From Apostichopus japonicus (lineage: Eukaryota > Echinodermata > Holothuroidea > Aspidochirotida > Stichopodidae): DNA of 64,000 nucleotides. Below the pieces are notes generated by a model. That model was not told the DNA's origin. It worked only from the letters and a program-made list of their open reading frames with translations, and searched no databases. Positions 1 to 11,045 of this stretch are shown here, piece by piece. Within the stretch, counting starts at the first letter, position 1. The number at the start of each line of letters is the position of its first letter. The DNA lies in the NCBI RefSeq assembly GCF_037975245.1, contig NC_092567.1, positions 25,898,376 to 25,962,375 on the forward strand, written 5' to 3'. The position numbers were made by a program, and so were the translations under genes.

Positions 1-942
1 ACTCATTTTGAAGCTAGTTACTGCACAGTTTCAGTATTAGTTTTATTATTTTTATTATTTTTATTCATATTACGTCATTTCGTGCAGTTTACCTTTTCTT
101 TAGCTTGGGCTAAATTTTCAACATGAATGTAGAATTATTTACTTACATCTATTTACTGTAATATTTACATGATGAACTTTGTCTAAGAAAAATAAAATTT
201 TCGGAAACAGATTATTAGTAATACTGACATTAATAATGACCGCTTCGTCCAGTGTGTTATTTGTTTCATGGCATCAGTTTTTGACGAGGTCATGTTTATT
301 TGATGTTACTTCTAGAAGCAGCAGCAACGCATACACAAATACGGTACCGTATATATCCAGTTGCTTCTGAAGGGAGATTCGAGTTGTAGAACTAAATAAT
401 TATTTCATTTGTATGTTTTGTCGAGTTGACGAGTATCGCCAATCTTACATTTTGACAAGGGTTGGATATTTCCCAGTTGCTGCTGCGTTGAACTGACTTT
501 GGTAACATCTAAAAACATGATATTTTACATTACAGTAACTCCATTTATTGTAAGTGTTACAGATTGTACCTACAGCGATCCATGGTATGTAACTCCTGTC
601 GTGCAGTCAATCTGCTAGACGTTGCAGTTTATGCAAACTTTAAATGTATCTTATACATTTATGCTCTCTGTTGTATTTTATGCATGCTTTAAATGTCTAT
701 TATATATCTTTGGCATCTATTTTGTAAACGCCGGTAACATGGTAAGATAAGAGCTGACACACAATACGGAATGCAATATACGGAGAACTTGTTCGGGAGC
801 CAGGGGGGCAGCCTTGATGGAAGGTTACCAATTTCTATATACACAGCAATGGTCTGTGGGCATGTCCAAATAAGGAAATGGATGTCTGCCGGGTTTGTTC
901 GGGTCGGTGTTGTCAGGAGGGTTTTGAGAAAGAGGCCAAAAC
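1..942. other. Unassigned AT-rich sequence
   Basis: No coding exon, tRNA or recognisable repeat could be supported here. Short open frames lack splice context and protein similarity that I can recognise. The right edge runs directly into the roughly 143-bp satellite array. Confidence 0.5.
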
Positions 943-1612
943 TTGATCTAGATTAGCTGGAGAGGTAACCTGAAGACACCTACTGGAAAATGTTCGGTAA
1001 AGTCACAGGTATCATGAATGGCCACTGTCAGACATTTTAAGTGGTGGGTTGTGAACGCCAGACCTATGTAACTGGCACCCCAAAACTGAGCTAGATTAGC
1101 TGGAGGGGTAACCTGATGAAACCTACTGGAACATGTTCGGCCAAATCCCAGGTATCATGAATGACCCCTGCCAGACATTTTAAACTGGTTGGTTGTGTCT
1201 GCCAGACACCCCAAACCCACAATTGAGCTAGATTAGCTGGAGAGGTAACCTGACGAAACCTACTGGAAAATGTTCGGCCAAGTCACAGGTATCATGAATG
1301 GCCACTGCCAGACATTTTAAGTGGTGGGTTGTGTCTGCCAGACACCCCAAAACACCCCAATCCCCACAATAGAGCTAGATCAGCTGGAGGGGTAACTTGA
1401 CGAAACCTACTGGAAAATGTTCGGCCAAGTCCCAGGTATCATGAATGGCCACTGCCAGACATTTCAAGGGGTGGGTTGTGTCTGCCAGACACCCCAAAGC
1501 ACACCACCTCCAAAATTGAGCTAGATTAGTTGGTGAGGTAACCTGACGAAACCTTCTAGAAAATGTTTGGCCAATGGTCACTGCCAGACATTTTCAGTGG
1601 CCGTGTCTTTCA
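943..1612. repeat. Satellite array, unit about 143 bp, about 4.5 copies
   Basis: The words 'ctagattagctgg', 'ggtaacctga', 'cctactggaaaatgttcgg', 'caggtatcatgaatg' and 'gccagacatttt' recur in fixed order. The landmark 'agattagctgg' ends near 960, 1103, 1240, 1388 and 1533, giving periods of about 137-148 bp. Copies differ by substitutions and by a variable spacer carrying 'gccagacaccccaaa' one or more times. The open frames crossing the array are by-products of the repeat. Confidence 0.9.
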
Positions 1613-2077
1613 GTCACCCAAGCAAAAAGAACTAATAGTAAAAAATAAAATAATAAGCTCCATCAGTTCGTCGGTTAACCTACCAGAATTATATTCAGCA
1701 TAACTCAAGAAAATCATTACTGTTAGTACGGAACATGCATCTGTGCCACAATGTCAGGAGAAAACGTCAGAAATATCAAGGCAGGTAAAATACGAGAATG
1801 TCATAAATAAATATGAGCATGTCAATAATAAGTTCAGTGTTCTAATGTTCAATGAGAAGTAATATAAACATGTTATTACTCAAAATCAGCATGTGAAGAA
1901 TAAAATCGATATCTTTGCAACAGGTTGAGAAACAATTGAGTCATTAGTTTTAAGCCCTATAGACGTTAATGGGCGGTGATATTCGTTACACAATTTCAGA
2001 ACTTATATTAACATGTTTAAATATGATCAGCGTGTTACAATTTAAAATCAGCATGTCACTGTTGACATTGATATGTT
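1613..2077. other. Unassigned AT-rich sequence with a loosely repeated 'atcagcatgt' word
   Basis: Loosely repeated words ('aatatgagcatgtcaa', 'aaaatcagcatgt', 'atgatcagcgtgtta') suggest a degenerate short tandem repeat. No gene is visible. The last bases, from about 2056, begin the segment that is duplicated at 15270-15600. Confidence 0.45.
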
Positions 2078-2085
2078 AATTACAT

Positions 2086-2302
2086 ATGGTCCCGACAAAT
2101 GACGTAAGGTCCCGAGTTCGAGTCACCCCAAGATTAATGTATGTCGTCCAGTTACAGAGTTGTTGACAATTGACAATTCATAATCATGGACGTTAAGCTA
2201 TGAATCTAAGAGACTGACTTCAGTCAGCTTGCGGCTTTGATAAGCCAATGGTGGCTTCTTCGTGAGTTCCTGCTTGTAGGAGGATCTAAAATACATACAT
2301 AC
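2086..2302 (+). mobile_element. SINE with (ATAC)n tail and 8-bp target duplication
   Basis: The insert is flanked by AATTACAT at 2078-2085 and again at 2303-2310. The paralogous segment near 15285 lacks the insert: 'gatgttaa' runs straight into 'aaaatacc' there, so it acts as an empty-site control. The body carries a tRNA box-B-like 'gagttcgagtc' near its start and ends in a CATA-type microsatellite tail, both usual for tRNA-derived SINEs. The A box is not clear, so the RNA of origin is an inference. Confidence 0.75.
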
Positions 2303-2310
2303 AATTACAT

Positions 2311-2774
2311 CAAAATACCATTTATGTCAAAAAACAATATCAGCATTTTAGACCTTGTGGATATCAGCATGTCACACAACTTTCTACGTGCTATTCGAAC
2401 ATTATAACCTGCTGATATTTTTCCTGCTTAATTGATGTACTGGTATTTTCTCGTGACATTGTGAAACATATGGTGTTTCATACGTAACCATAATTTCTAG
2501 ACTACAATTACAGTAGGAACAAGCAGGCCTATAATGCCCACCACTGAACTACATGTATGTGGTTGTAGACCAAACTATATACTTGCAAATAGAAACCGCC
2601 TCAAGTAGGAACACAACAAAGGATCTGTCGGAAAAATGACCTCGGTAAATAGCTGTGTCATTTCCTCAGATCGTATAAATAATGTAAAGGCTACTTAGCC
2701 TAACGCTGGTTTCGAGTTGCTGTGGCTTGCTGTATACTCGACACAGACTTGTCAACTCTTCACTATACTATTGA
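2311..2774. repeat. Duplicated segment upstream of LRAT-like gene 1, left part
   Basis: Positions 2311-2610 match 15295-15600 closely. Shared runs include 'gaccttgtggatatcagc' and 'ttctcgtgacattgtgaaac'. Positions 2615-2774 match 22695-23145 once the MITE in the second copy is removed. The block continues after the large insert at 2775-4992. It appears to be the 5' flank, perhaps promoter or untranslated exon, of the LRAT-like gene unit. Confidence 0.75.
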
Positions 2775-4211
2775 CAGGCGCGTATCCAGGATTTTCAAAC
2801 CCGGGGGGCGCGAATTACTATCTAAGCGGAGCGCCACCATCGGTTGGCGCGCAGCGTACAAGAAAATTTCTTATTTTGATACCCCCCAGATCACCGGAAA
2901 CGGCACTTCTCGGGCTTGAAATGACCAACCAGATGTACACTTTTTGCCTGAGAACCAAGTATTTCCTAATAGTTTTTTTTTTTCCATCCATAACCTTTTT
3001 GAAGATTGTCAACCCGGCACACATCATGTTCGACCTGATCGCATCTCCTGTGGGTCTTTGCTTTTGTAGGTGATTCTACGTCACGGCCAACAATACCCGT
3101 CAGCCCCACTTTTCAAGGTTTTATGCCCCATATTTGTTCCGAATTTGAAAATTCACATTTCTCGTGAATAAACTCACTTGAAAACATACCCATAATGTTG
3201 TACAAAATTTCATCCATAGACAACCAATATAGAAAAACTTCCTTGAACCCCTAACAGACTGGTCAAAATTGCACGAGTAGAGGGAAGTGTGATGCAGAAT
3301 GTTGGTCAGAAATTGTCGAAAATTCCGACACAGTTAATTTATTGGTGTAGAAATATTAAAACCTGTTATAACGGCTATTATAATACTTGGTTGAAGGAAA
3401 TGAAAAAATAGCAGATATTTCCTTCAACCGAACACTATACACATAGGCGTAGGAGACGCGGCGGAAGTGGCGGAGCTATAGGGGTATTGGTCAGGAGGAG
3501 CGAGAATGGTCTGTAGGGGCGCTTTCAACACTATCTAAGCGGAGCGCCACCACTGGTTGGCGCGTAGCGTACAGAAATTTTTTGAGTAAAGATACTCCCT
3601 AGATCGCCGGAAATGACCTTTTCCGGGCCTGGCTAATTTGCAGATAAACGAAGAATAAATAGGTCACAGTGTCATCTCCAAATTACACCAACAAAATGTG
3701 AGAAATGTCAATAAGTAGATGAGAGCGCAATAAAAAAGTCAATAATCTAGAATAAGTAAAAAGTGGTAAAGAGCTGAAAAACGCGCCAGCAGTCCATTTG
3801 AGTCCGTCAGGGGGGGGGGGCATGCGCCCCCTGACCGTATAGACGCTCCGCCACTGCGCGGCGGGGGTGCAGCCCCTAATTCGCTATTACTAATGTAAAA
3901 GAGAGTTTTGACATAATTGGACCTCCATGCTTTTTATACATCTACATGAGACATGTCGTTGTTTACATTAGCATCCCGCGGTATACTGCGCAATTTGAAC
4001 GGACCGTACGGTACATGATGGCATGCGATGTATTAACCGATGCTTGCTTATATGATATTGACATTAACACGTTGAACGCGCGCGAAGCGCGCGGAAATTT
4101 TGGGTTAATTTTTTAGGCAAGTCGGACAGTTTTGAGGCTTTTCATCCTGGAACGCCATTTTCATGCTCACTGATATGATGTGATATCTGCTGTTTGCGTC
4201 ACAAATTCGAA

Positions 4212-4545
4212 CAGGCGCGTAGCGAGGAATTTGCCAAGGGAGGGCGAAGCCTGTAGGCAAATTATCTCAGCGTAGCGCCACCACAGGTTGGCGCGAAGCG
4301 TACAAGAAAATTTTGGCCGAAAATGCCTCCCAGATCGCTGGAAATGGCACTACACAGGACCATTTGTTAGCGCGAAGCGTACAAGCAAATTTTGGCCGAA
4401 AATGTCTCCCAGATCGCTGGAAATGACACTTCCCAGGCCTTGTAAGTTGCATCTAAGCACTTTCTTTTTTGAAATTACTTAGCGATATCATTTAAAACAA
4501 TGCTGAATGGGGGGGGGGGCGGGCGGTCGCCCCCATCCCAAAAAT
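4212..4545. mobile_element. GC-rich TIR-family MITE fragment, nested
   Basis: It begins with CAGGCGCGTAGCGAGG and carries the family core: 'agcgtagcgccacca', 'ttggcgcgaagcgtacaag', 'cccagatcgctggaaatg', 'gttgcatctaagca' and 'gcgatatcat'. The core 'gcgaagcgtacaagcaaa' part is itself repeated in tandem (about 4296 and 4370). It ends in a G run with 'cggtcgccccc' and lacks a recognisable right terminus, so it is truncated. Confidence 0.75.
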
Positions 4546-4779
4546 CGTCATGTTCCCCAACGACACGATCGAGTTCGAGACCAGCCACAGTTGGTTTGTT
4601 AGCACAATTCTACACACGCGTTATGATAGACCATATATAGTATATATATAGATCATTAGTGAGAGAGGAAAATGGAAACGTCAAAAAATGGAGTTGTCGG
4701 TGTAAGGGGTAGGGTGAGTCAAACTTTTACGAAATCATTGATCCGTCACTGGCTACCCTTCAGCGCTGTAATGATGTCA

Positions 4780-4950
4780 CTGTTCCTCTTTCTCTTCCCG
4801 GTGTCTTCGCGTTTTTCTTTTACTCCCTCTTTTTCTCCTTTTTCTCTCTTTCTTCTTTTTCTTTTCTCTTCCTTCCTCTCCTCCTCTTCTTTTTTCCCCT
4901 CTTTTTTCCTTTTTTCTTCTTTTTTTTTTCTCTCCTCTTTTTCTTACCCG
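4780..4950. repeat. Pyrimidine-rich simple sequence
   Basis: A near-continuous run of C and T (CTTTTTCTC-type) lies inside the TIR element, just before its GC-rich right end. Lys/Arg/Glu-rich reading frames on the minus strand come from this composition and are not proteins. Confidence 0.9.
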
Positions 4951-4992
4951 GGGGGCGCGCGCCCCCAACGCCCCCCCCTGGATACGCACCTG

Positions 4993-5190
4993 ATTGACAC
5001 TGAGTCTTAACTATAGACTGTTGGTAGGAATAATAAGCCTGTTTATAGCTTAACTTCCTGTTAGCATGCACTGTTAATCTAAGATAATGGAAAGTCAATG
5101 TGTAAAATACATGGTTGTGTAGGCCTACATAGGACGAACAGAACACTGTAACCGCTTTAATTCAAGGATTTTTTTATCCAAAAGTCAAGA
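4993..5190. repeat. Duplicated segment upstream of LRAT-like gene 1, right part
   Basis: From 'gagtcttaactatagactgttgg' onward this matches 23155-23250. From about 5131 ('aggacgaacagaac') it matches 36136-36200 upstream of LRAT-like gene 2. It links the two ghost fragments and the second gene to one ancestral unit. Confidence 0.75.
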
Positions 5191-5726
5191 AAAATGTCAT
5201 ATTAAATTCCCAATTCATTGAACTCTATATTCTAAACATAGAAAAAAGTTGGGGGCTTGTTGTAAGTTTCAAATGTCATTTCCTCTCAACCTGTTAATCA
5301 GATATATTTGGTAAAGTGTTGTTTCTGGTTATGTATCATTTATATCTACAAAGTTGTTGTTTGCACCTACACATGTTTCAAACGTTAATTTAGGAGTTAT
5401 TGTGTTTACTAGGTTTTACAGACACTGCGGCCTCTGTTGACATCAAATACACTTTCTTTCACAGAACAACTGGATTTTTCATTTCTAATACTGCCTCAAA
5501 TGAATCCACAAACCAAGCAAGAGTTCCACCCAAATTGAAGTCTACAACAAGCGTTTTTATTTTTAAATGTATTACACTGAATCCAATATTCTATACAAAC
5601 AATAAGGTGTTTGTACTCACTAAGGTGAATCCATATAAGAAGTGTGGACTTTATCCAACTTTTATTCATGTATTTATATTTAATGATTCCTTTTTTGTAA
5701 TGGATATATTTACATTTATATTTCAG
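5191..5726. other. Upstream region of LRAT-like gene 1
   Basis: About 400 bp (5190-5597) have no counterpart upstream of gene 2. From about 5597 the two loci align again ('cataagaagtgtggacttta' region). A splice acceptor, 'tatatttcag', ends at 5726 here and the matching one ends at 36371 at the second locus. The start-codon exon is therefore probably preceded by an untranslated exon that I could not locate. Confidence 0.55.
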
Positions 5727-5849
5727 TTGTGGAAGTAATAACAGACTGATAAAAAGCGATGGCAACAAACTCGCTGGATGATGAACGACTTCAGATAAAG
5801 CAGCATCACGAGAAGATAGGTTGCCATGGAAACATCCGAGAATACAAAG
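5727..5849 (+). CDS. LRAT-like gene 1, start-codon exon
   Basis: The exon runs from acceptor TTTCAG (ending 5726) to donor G|GTATC at 5850; only 5759-5849 is coding. It encodes about 30 residues beginning MATNSLDDERLQIKQ. The matching exon of gene 2 (36372-36494) has the same length of coding sequence and 27 of 30 identical residues. This exon is too short to be found as an isolated open frame, and it moves the start upstream of the methionine (7321) that an exon-2-only reading would use; that ATG overlaps the acceptor and is intronic. Confidence 0.85.
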
Positions 5850-8382
5850 GTATCAAGTAACTAAAAAAATATACTGAACCTGACGATAAAATTAACGCAT
5901 ACGAGAACCATTGACCCCTGTGGCTAGAACCATTGACCCTGGTGGCTAGAACCATTGACCCCTGTGGCTAGAACCATTGACCCTGGTGGCTAGAACCATT
6001 GACCCTGGTGGCTAGAACCATTGACCTCTGTGGCTATGACCATTGACCATGTGGCTACAACCATTGATCCTGGTGGCTAGAACCATTGACTCTGGTGGCT
6101 AGAACCATTGACTCTGGTGGCTAGAACCATTTGCCCTGGTGGCTACAACCATTGATCCTGGTGGCTAGAGCCATTGACTCTGGTGGCTAGAACCATTGAC
6201 TCTGGTGGCTAGAACCATTGGTCCTGTGGCTAGAACCATTGACCCTGGTGGCTACAACCATTGGCCCTGGTGGCTAGAACCATTGGCCCTGGTGGCTAGA
6301 ACCATTGGCCCTGGTGGGGAGAACTATGACCCTTGTGGGGAGAACCATGACTCGAACCATTGACCTTTGTGGCTAGAACCATTGACCCCTGTGGCTAGAT
6401 CCATTGACCCCTGTGGCTGGAACCATTGACCCTGGTGGCTGGAACCATTGACCCCTGTGGCCTGTGTTTTTCTTAGTAACTTGGCGATCTTTCTATAGCG
6501 ACTTAAATTTCATAACATTACTTTTTACAGTCATGATAAATTTTTCAGGCTAAGTGTATTCTGTACCACATACTCCAGTATTTGAATATAAATTATATTT
6601 TGCAACCAGACGGCACCTACTAATTACATTTCTCTCAATTTATCAATAGCAAAAGGGTACTTTCTTTCCTCACAAAACTGGAACTTTTTTAGAGAAGGGA
6701 GGTGGGGGAAAGTGGGGAGGGACTTCTCATTTATGAAAAGCACGTTAAGACTGCGGGAGGGGTAGGGAAGGGAAGGCCCACTTCTGGGGAACTCAAGTCC
6801 CATTAAGTCAAGAATCGGACTTCCCTCGTCCTCGGTTGTACTGGGCTGGGACTTAACTCAGACTCGGACCAAGTGGACTCAAACTCGGCTCGGACTCGGA
6901 ATAAATGGACTCATAGTCGGTTCTCGTGATTAGTGGACCCGTCTATTCTGGTTAAAGAAGCCTGTTATGTCTATTAACATCTTTGTCTGTTTTAGCTTTC
7001 AATAGTTAGCAAATACCAGTCGAAACCTAACTTTATCAAAGAAAAAGAAACGAAAGTGGAGAAAGACAAAAAAAAAAGGTTTATAAGAAATAATGAGCAT
7101 ATGTTATGCATAAGTTAGCATCTACGTTTATTAAAGATGATGCTTGGTTCTTTATCTCTCATGTTATTCAATAGGAACATACAATTATGAAGAAATCTCC
7201 TTGGCTGTTTATATAGTTCTTTCATGGTTCTCCAAAGAAGTACACAATCATACAGAAGTCCTGTTAGTTGTTATTTTTTGGCGGTACTGATTTAATAATG
7301 AAAATTAATCCCATTTCACTTTGTTCATAGATCGTGATGGAAACGTGAAGGGATATTTCTGTTCTCATTGTAAGGAGGAATGGCTTGCACATACGGAGAA
7401 CAGGAACCGACTTGAAATCGATGAATTTCAACACGTTGCACACCATATCGTACCGTCCTTCTGTTGTATGCAGGTTTCTGACACGGGTAACTATATCCAG
7501 TGGAAGAATATAAACGAAACGACTGGAGGGTTGAAACCAGGAGATCACGTGTCATGGTTGCGACCAATTATGGGATACTGGCACCATGCCATCGTTGAGG
7601 AAGTCACAGATGATTCTATTGAAGTGATAGAGTGGTCAAGAAGCATTCACAGAAATACCAGAAAGAAATGGGATCTATGTGGAAACTGTTGTTACAGTCC
7701 GATGTACAAAGCTTATTATCACAAAGAAGTAGAACAACTAAATCCTCCTGAAGTGGTTTTGATGAGAGCTAGAGCCCGCTTAGAAGACACTGGATATGGT
7801 CCATTCTCCGATAATTGTGAACATTTCGCAACTTATTGTAAAACAGGTCTGCATCGCTGTAATCAGCTCCACCAACTGAAGATAACACTGCGTGCGTGGA
7901 TCCGTAGGATTGTTTTAAGTGTCTTACATATGGCAATCGTCGTTTCATTCTCGGAAACGATAGAGATGGTTGCAGGCAACAACAAGCATTGGCTCGGCGC
8001 CATATTATTGGTCGTTTCCGAGATTTTGTACCAGATTTTCGTGGTAGGTGTGATTTATTGCCGTGATTCTCGTAGGGAGAGATTTCGTATGGATGGAGAC
8101 CCGAGAATGTCGCGCGCATGTAAATGCGCGTCACTGAAGGCTGCGTTACAGTCTGCTCTGTTTGTGAGTTTTGCCATAGCCGCGAATGTCGCTTTGCTGG
8201 AAGCCTTGAATGAAAAGTACGGACCATGGTCAGATGCAAAGATAGCAGGTGCAGAGATTGGGCTCGGCGTTGCTGGAGGAATGGTCGGTAACATTGTAGG
8301 GTTCTTCCTCTTTGCATTCATTCCTTATCCTTGTTGTAGAAACGAAATACCAGTTTCAGGAGAAGTAGCCGTTGTTACTTGA
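5759..8382 (+). CDS. LRAT-like domain, four-segment membrane protein (gene 1)
   Basis: Two coding exons: 5759-5849 (ATG in GCGATGG context) and 7331-8382. Donor AAAG|GTATC and acceptor TTCATAG|ATC rejoin a GAT codon, giving about 380 aa. After a cysteine/histidine-rich N-terminal part (CSHC near residue 31+), the LRAT-like fold starts at GDHVSW (about 101). It has the conserved YWHHAIVEE (H115) and DNCEHFATYCKTG (C193) motifs, the proposed catalytic His and Cys. Four hydrophobic segments follow (about 224-243, 251-274, 302-322, 339-362), the last glycine-rich, then a short polar tail. LRAT-family enzymes are thiol acyltransferases or phospholipases acting at membranes; substrate here is unknown. 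The second family histidine seems replaced by Glu (VIEW). A paralogue lies at 36404-38569. Family call is firm; function is inference. Confidence 0.9.
5895..6475. repeat. Intronic minisatellite, about 22-bp unit, roughly 25 copies
   Basis: The unit is close to 'tggctagaaccattgaccc' plus 'tgg', repeated with small variations through the first coding intron of LRAT-like gene 1. The same site in gene 2 (36540-36650) has only about four recognisable units, so the array expanded in one paralogue or contracted in the other. Confidence 0.95.
6780..6950. repeat. Conserved intronic block with GACTCGG repeats
   Basis: Short repeats such as 'actcggaccaagtggactc' and 'ggctcggactcgga' occur here and in the gene 2 intron at 36970-37130 with few differences. 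They predate the duplication. No protein or RNA identity was recognised. Confidence 0.6.
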
Positions 8383-11040
8383 AATGCAAAAGGTATCATT
8401 TTCGCATTCACTGTGTAGGCGGTTTGTGTATATACATATATGGGAGATAATCACCTCCATATGTACTTATAGCTTACCCTGCTATGGATATATCATGGCT
8501 TTTACACTGTTTACTGGAAATTAATTTACATTAATGTTACATACGGAGCATATAAGCTGCAGGACATATCCACTGAGAAATCAATAACACGTGTCTAGAT
8601 TTCGTCAAAGATTGGATTCAATATATTTATTTTTGATAGGTGGTTCTATATCGCCCATTTGACGTGTTGTACATGGAGCACTCATGTACTTATTCTCAAT
8701 TATCAATTAGAACCAATAATGAAATTCTTGGCACCCACGTTGTCCGGAGAGGAGAGCTACATTTATGAATCTTTTAAGAAAAGAATTCTTAAATCCGTTA
8801 CATTTTTTTTAGCTTCTACATTAATTTTATATTAATCCATCTACGAAGGAACTGCTGTCAGATGTGTGTTTCAGCCAGTATTATATCCATTCTTTCACGA
8901 AGGAGACGGATAAAGTCGTTCGAAGTGATGGCAACACCTTGCCAGCTTATTATTTTTGTTATTAAATTTAATAACATTGGACTTCTGTCATACCATTTAA
9001 AAGCCCGGAGGAGAGAAACTCGTATTCACATCATCTGGAATAAGACTTCACAACCTTTATGCGTGGGACTAAGAAATCATCGACGCTAACTTTCTGTCAG
9101 GAGAGAGGAATTCTTTTAACTGTTTAACTAATTAGTTTAACTAAACATTTAAAATAGTTTGACTTCTGTTATCTGCTTGTTATAAATCATTTTATTTACG
9201 TTAATTTCAATGGATAGATTGATCAATTACTTGATACTTTTGCTGTTAATATCATAAATGTTTCACTCTTTATATGACCGAAGAAAAAGAGTATCATTTT
9301 CTTCTTCTTGCGTTATGACATCAGGATGAAATTTGTGAATACTGAGTATGTGTTACACACCAAGGTTGTACATCTTCCAGTGTAAGATGTCATGTTGCCC
9401 ACGGTATTCATATAAAGGTACTTTATAGTGCTAAAAGCACTAAAAAGATAAGCAAAAAAAAAAAATAGCACACTTTTCAAATTTTTGTTTTTAAGTTTGG
9501 GAACATGTTTGTTTTTATTCATAACTTTGTGACAATATTTTGTTCACAAGTTTCCAAGAAGAAGTAACCTAGACAGCACAAAGCAACAACAAAAAACTTA
9601 AATTATGGTTATGCCTAATAATCAAATGTACTCCTTGTGGCTTCATTTAACAGTCTCTTTAAATATCCCTGGTCTTAGTCGTTTAACCCTTCAAGGGAAC
9701 TCAGTGTGTCTCACCCCCTCATTCCCCCCTCCCCCACTCCACCACACTCACATACCAAATCGTGGCAAAACAAATCCAACAGTTAGAAATCTGCTGGTAA
9801 TTATTCTTAATGTTGAAAATTCTGTCAACTTGCGACAAATCGGAAAGGAAATAAACAAATTAAGTCATGGGTTTCAAACTTAACTTGTTACTTCTGATAG
9901 ACAATGGGCCGAAGGTGAAAAAAAGCCTCTAGGTTTTAAGTTTCGTGGTACATATTTTGTGTATAAGATAAAACCTTCACAAATTGTTAGGCCAAAGTGA
10001 TTCAAACAAGAAAAAAATGTTTCCATGGTTTCCATATCTAAATTTTGAAAAAATGCAATAACGAAAATCATAGAAAATAATTACAATGTGCCTTAAAATA
10101 GTATGTTACGGTAAACTTCAGCTTACTGCAGTGCTTTATATTTCAAATTATGTATAGCTAATGTATTAATGGTAAGTACATAATTTATGCAGGATGCTAA
10201 TATACCACCAGGGGTCATGGGGGCCGGAGACTTGCCCCATCCCAAATTTTTGTCTCTATAAGCCACAAAATGACCAAACTCTATGTGAACTCTTTTAGCA
10301 TAATTAGATCAACATGCATTGACAGATACTCTAAATTGATATGTATGACACGGCGCCCGTGTGATGTGTACCATTTAGAGCCTGGGGCACCCCTCCCCCC
10401 ATGTAGGTCACCGAAAATGTTTGTTTCATATTTTGGGGAAATATTTTATATAAAAAAAAGATACACAAAAAGACGACACTGGTGTGTTGAAAGTGTTAGA
10501 AGTTGAGCCATAAAACCCAAGCAAGCTGTAAAGCTGAATCGTAAAGACAAAATTTACACTGACTGACCAAAGTAAAATATGGATCTCGCTAACCACTATT
10601 CAAATATCGGTGAGAGTAAAACCCTAACCACTGACCCTAAAGTCCATGTAAACATACGGTGGTTTTTCCAAAGTGTTCCATAACTGAATAACAAATGTCA
10701 TTCCAAACCCGAGTGTTAAAGCTCCACCAACTCACACCGGATTAGTCTGCCTCTAGTGTGCACCCCCGCCCCCCCCCCCCCCCGATCCTTTTCTCGATCC
10801 ATATTTCTCTCTTAAAATTTATTCTCAGCTCTACGGCCCAGTATAATATAGATGGTGTATCACCTACCCTACTCTTCACTTTCACTAAAATGTGTAAATT
10901 GCAATAGATTTGCACAACCAAAAACTATAGTCGCAAAATATATGGCGTACTGGCATTTATTCTAACCTCTGCATTTACAAGCATTGCACATACATGTACA
11001 TGAAACACGTCATGAAAGTCATCGCAATGTAAGAATATTC
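8383..11040. other. Intergenic, no supported gene
   Basis: Similarity between the two LRAT-like loci ends about 20-30 bp past the stop codon ('atatcattttcgcatt'), so this is the right boundary of the duplication. Beyond it I see the presumed 3' UTR of gene 1, AT-rich unique sequence, a G/C-run-bearing stretch near 10200-10450 and a poly-C run near 10770. None of the open frames shows a recognisable domain. Confidence 0.5.
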
Positions 11041-11045
11041 CAAAT

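Larger units (their letters stand above)
2775..4992. mobile_element. TIR element, about 2.2 kb, 5-bp target duplication, composite interior
   Basis: The left end CAGGCGCGTATCCAGG and the inverted right end CCTGGATACGCACCTG form terminal inverted repeats. ATTGA flanks both sides (2770-2774 and 4993-4997). The paralogous locus near 23138 reads 'ctattgacattaag' without the insert. The interior has no transposase frame. It holds further fragments of the GC-rich repeat family (about 3530 and 4212), a GCGCGCG-containing piece near 4070 shared with 40380, and a pyrimidine tract. A hAT-type non-autonomous element, possibly the 5-bp-duplication subgroup, is the best fit. Confidence 0.75.

Noticed and set aside
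771..1581. Open frames over the satellite
   Set aside because: They follow the repeat, not a protein; frames change from unit to unit.
4672..5146. Open frames rich in Ser/Phe (plus) or Lys/Arg/Glu (minus)
   Set aside because: They read through a pyrimidine simple-sequence tract on both strands at once and have no domain.
5895..6475. Regular repeats resembling a CRISPR array
   Set aside because: The units are contiguous with no unique spacers and lie in an intron of a eukaryotic gene; it is a minisatellite.
7321..7331. Methionine at 7321 as the start of LRAT-like gene 1
   Set aside because: It overlaps a conserved splice acceptor (TTCATAG), and the upstream exon with a conserved coding start joins in phase in both paralogues.
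7264..8321. Minus-strand open frames opposite LRAT-like gene 1 (and 37448-38511 opposite gene 2)
   Set aside because: They are shadows of the coding strand; composition and conservation fit the plus-strand frame.
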